This document shows, piece after piece, positions 31,453 to 31,475 of a DNA stretch of 31,475 nucleotides. This stretch comes from Nymphaea colorata. Its lineage: Eukaryota; Streptophyta; Magnoliopsida; Nymphaeales; Nymphaeaceae. The notes beneath the pieces are model-generated. The model did not search any database, was not told the origin of the DNA, and saw nothing but the letters and a program-made list of their open reading frames with translations. The translations under genes were made by a program, and so were the position numbers. The first letter of the stretch is position 1. Each line of letters starts with the position of its first letter. The stretch spans positions 1 to 31,475 of the forward strand of contig NW_022204683.1 of the NCBI RefSeq assembly GCF_008831285.2, given 5' to 3'.

Positions 31453-31475
31453 GGGGTGGGGTTGGGGTTGGGTTG
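31453..31475. repeat. right telomere, imperfect GGGGTT repeats
   Basis: Units read GGGGT, GGGGTT, GGGGTT, GGGTT, G. The G-rich strand runs outward, as required at a right end. Two of the units lack one base relative to GGGGTT, and only about four units are present against more than thirteen on the left. Confidence 0.9.

Noticed and set aside
1-31475. TAA/TAG as glutamine (Tetrahymena/Paramecium code)
   Set aside because: The TAR codons fall on invariant Glu, not Gln, in helicase motif II, SMC4 and SAC motifs, and CAA/CAG are frequent for Gln.
1-31475. tRNA, rRNA, CRISPR array, insertion sequence or transposase
   Set aside because: I saw no cloverleaf, spaced repeat array, inverted terminal repeats or transposase motif on either strand; a covariance-model search would be needed to exclude small RNAs.

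Overview
The window reads as one complete macronuclear chromosome of a ciliate. It starts with 13 perfect CCCCAA units at base 1 and ends in (imperfect) GGGGTT units at base 31475, both in the orientation of true telomeres. About thirteen genes lie between them, packed on both strands with spacers of roughly 60 to 250 bases. TAA and TAG occur in frame throughout every gene and TGA is the only stop. Conserved motifs show that TAA/TAG mean glutamate here, not glutamine: the DEVHERD motif of the helicase, NFxETEQ of the SAC phosphatase and LQGEVEQI of SMC4 each have TAR at the invariant Glu. This is the code described for peritrich ciliates (translation table 30), and the C4A2 telomere fits Oligohymenophorea. 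The likely source is therefore a peritrich. Introns are minute: thirteen GT..AG introns of exactly 20 nt are needed to restore known protein families, plus one of 19 nt and a few less certain ones.

Layout. 1-82 left telomere. 212-2596 (+) a subtelomeric locus of unknown function that starts as a clean frame and then breaks up. Then six genes on the minus strand: a SAC-domain phosphoinositide phosphatase (2654-4314), a RING-like plus Ras-like GTPase fusion (4414-5195), a THUMPD1/Tan1 tRNA-acetylation adaptor (5284-6223), a giant coiled-coil protein of about 2443 aa (6319-13670) and a pseudokinase (13819-14684). The pseudokinase is divergent, across 74 bp, from a plus-strand TDRD9/Spindle-E type DEAH helicase (14759-18847). 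A small SKP1-like gene (18979-19466, -) follows, divergent from the condensin subunit SMC4 (19717-23661, +). Then on the plus strand come an STPG2-like ciliary PG-rich repeat protein (23771-25368), a 172-aa unknown (25454-25972) and an LRRC9-type multi-LRR protein (26137-30499). The last gene, a bacterial-type threonine dehydratase (30581-31452, -), is cut off by the right telomere and carries several single-base frame breaks.

The genes are mostly housekeeping or ciliary rather than one pathway. The three plus-strand genes from 23771 to 30499 look like a ciliary/axonemal group. The helicase belongs to the family that works with piRNA-class small RNAs, which in ciliates serve genome rearrangement. 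The most unusual items are the uniform 20-nt introns, the RING-GTPase fusion, the Tudor-less TDRD9 relative with a C-terminal C2H2 finger, and the clustered frame breaks near the chromosome ends, which look more like consensus errors than biology.
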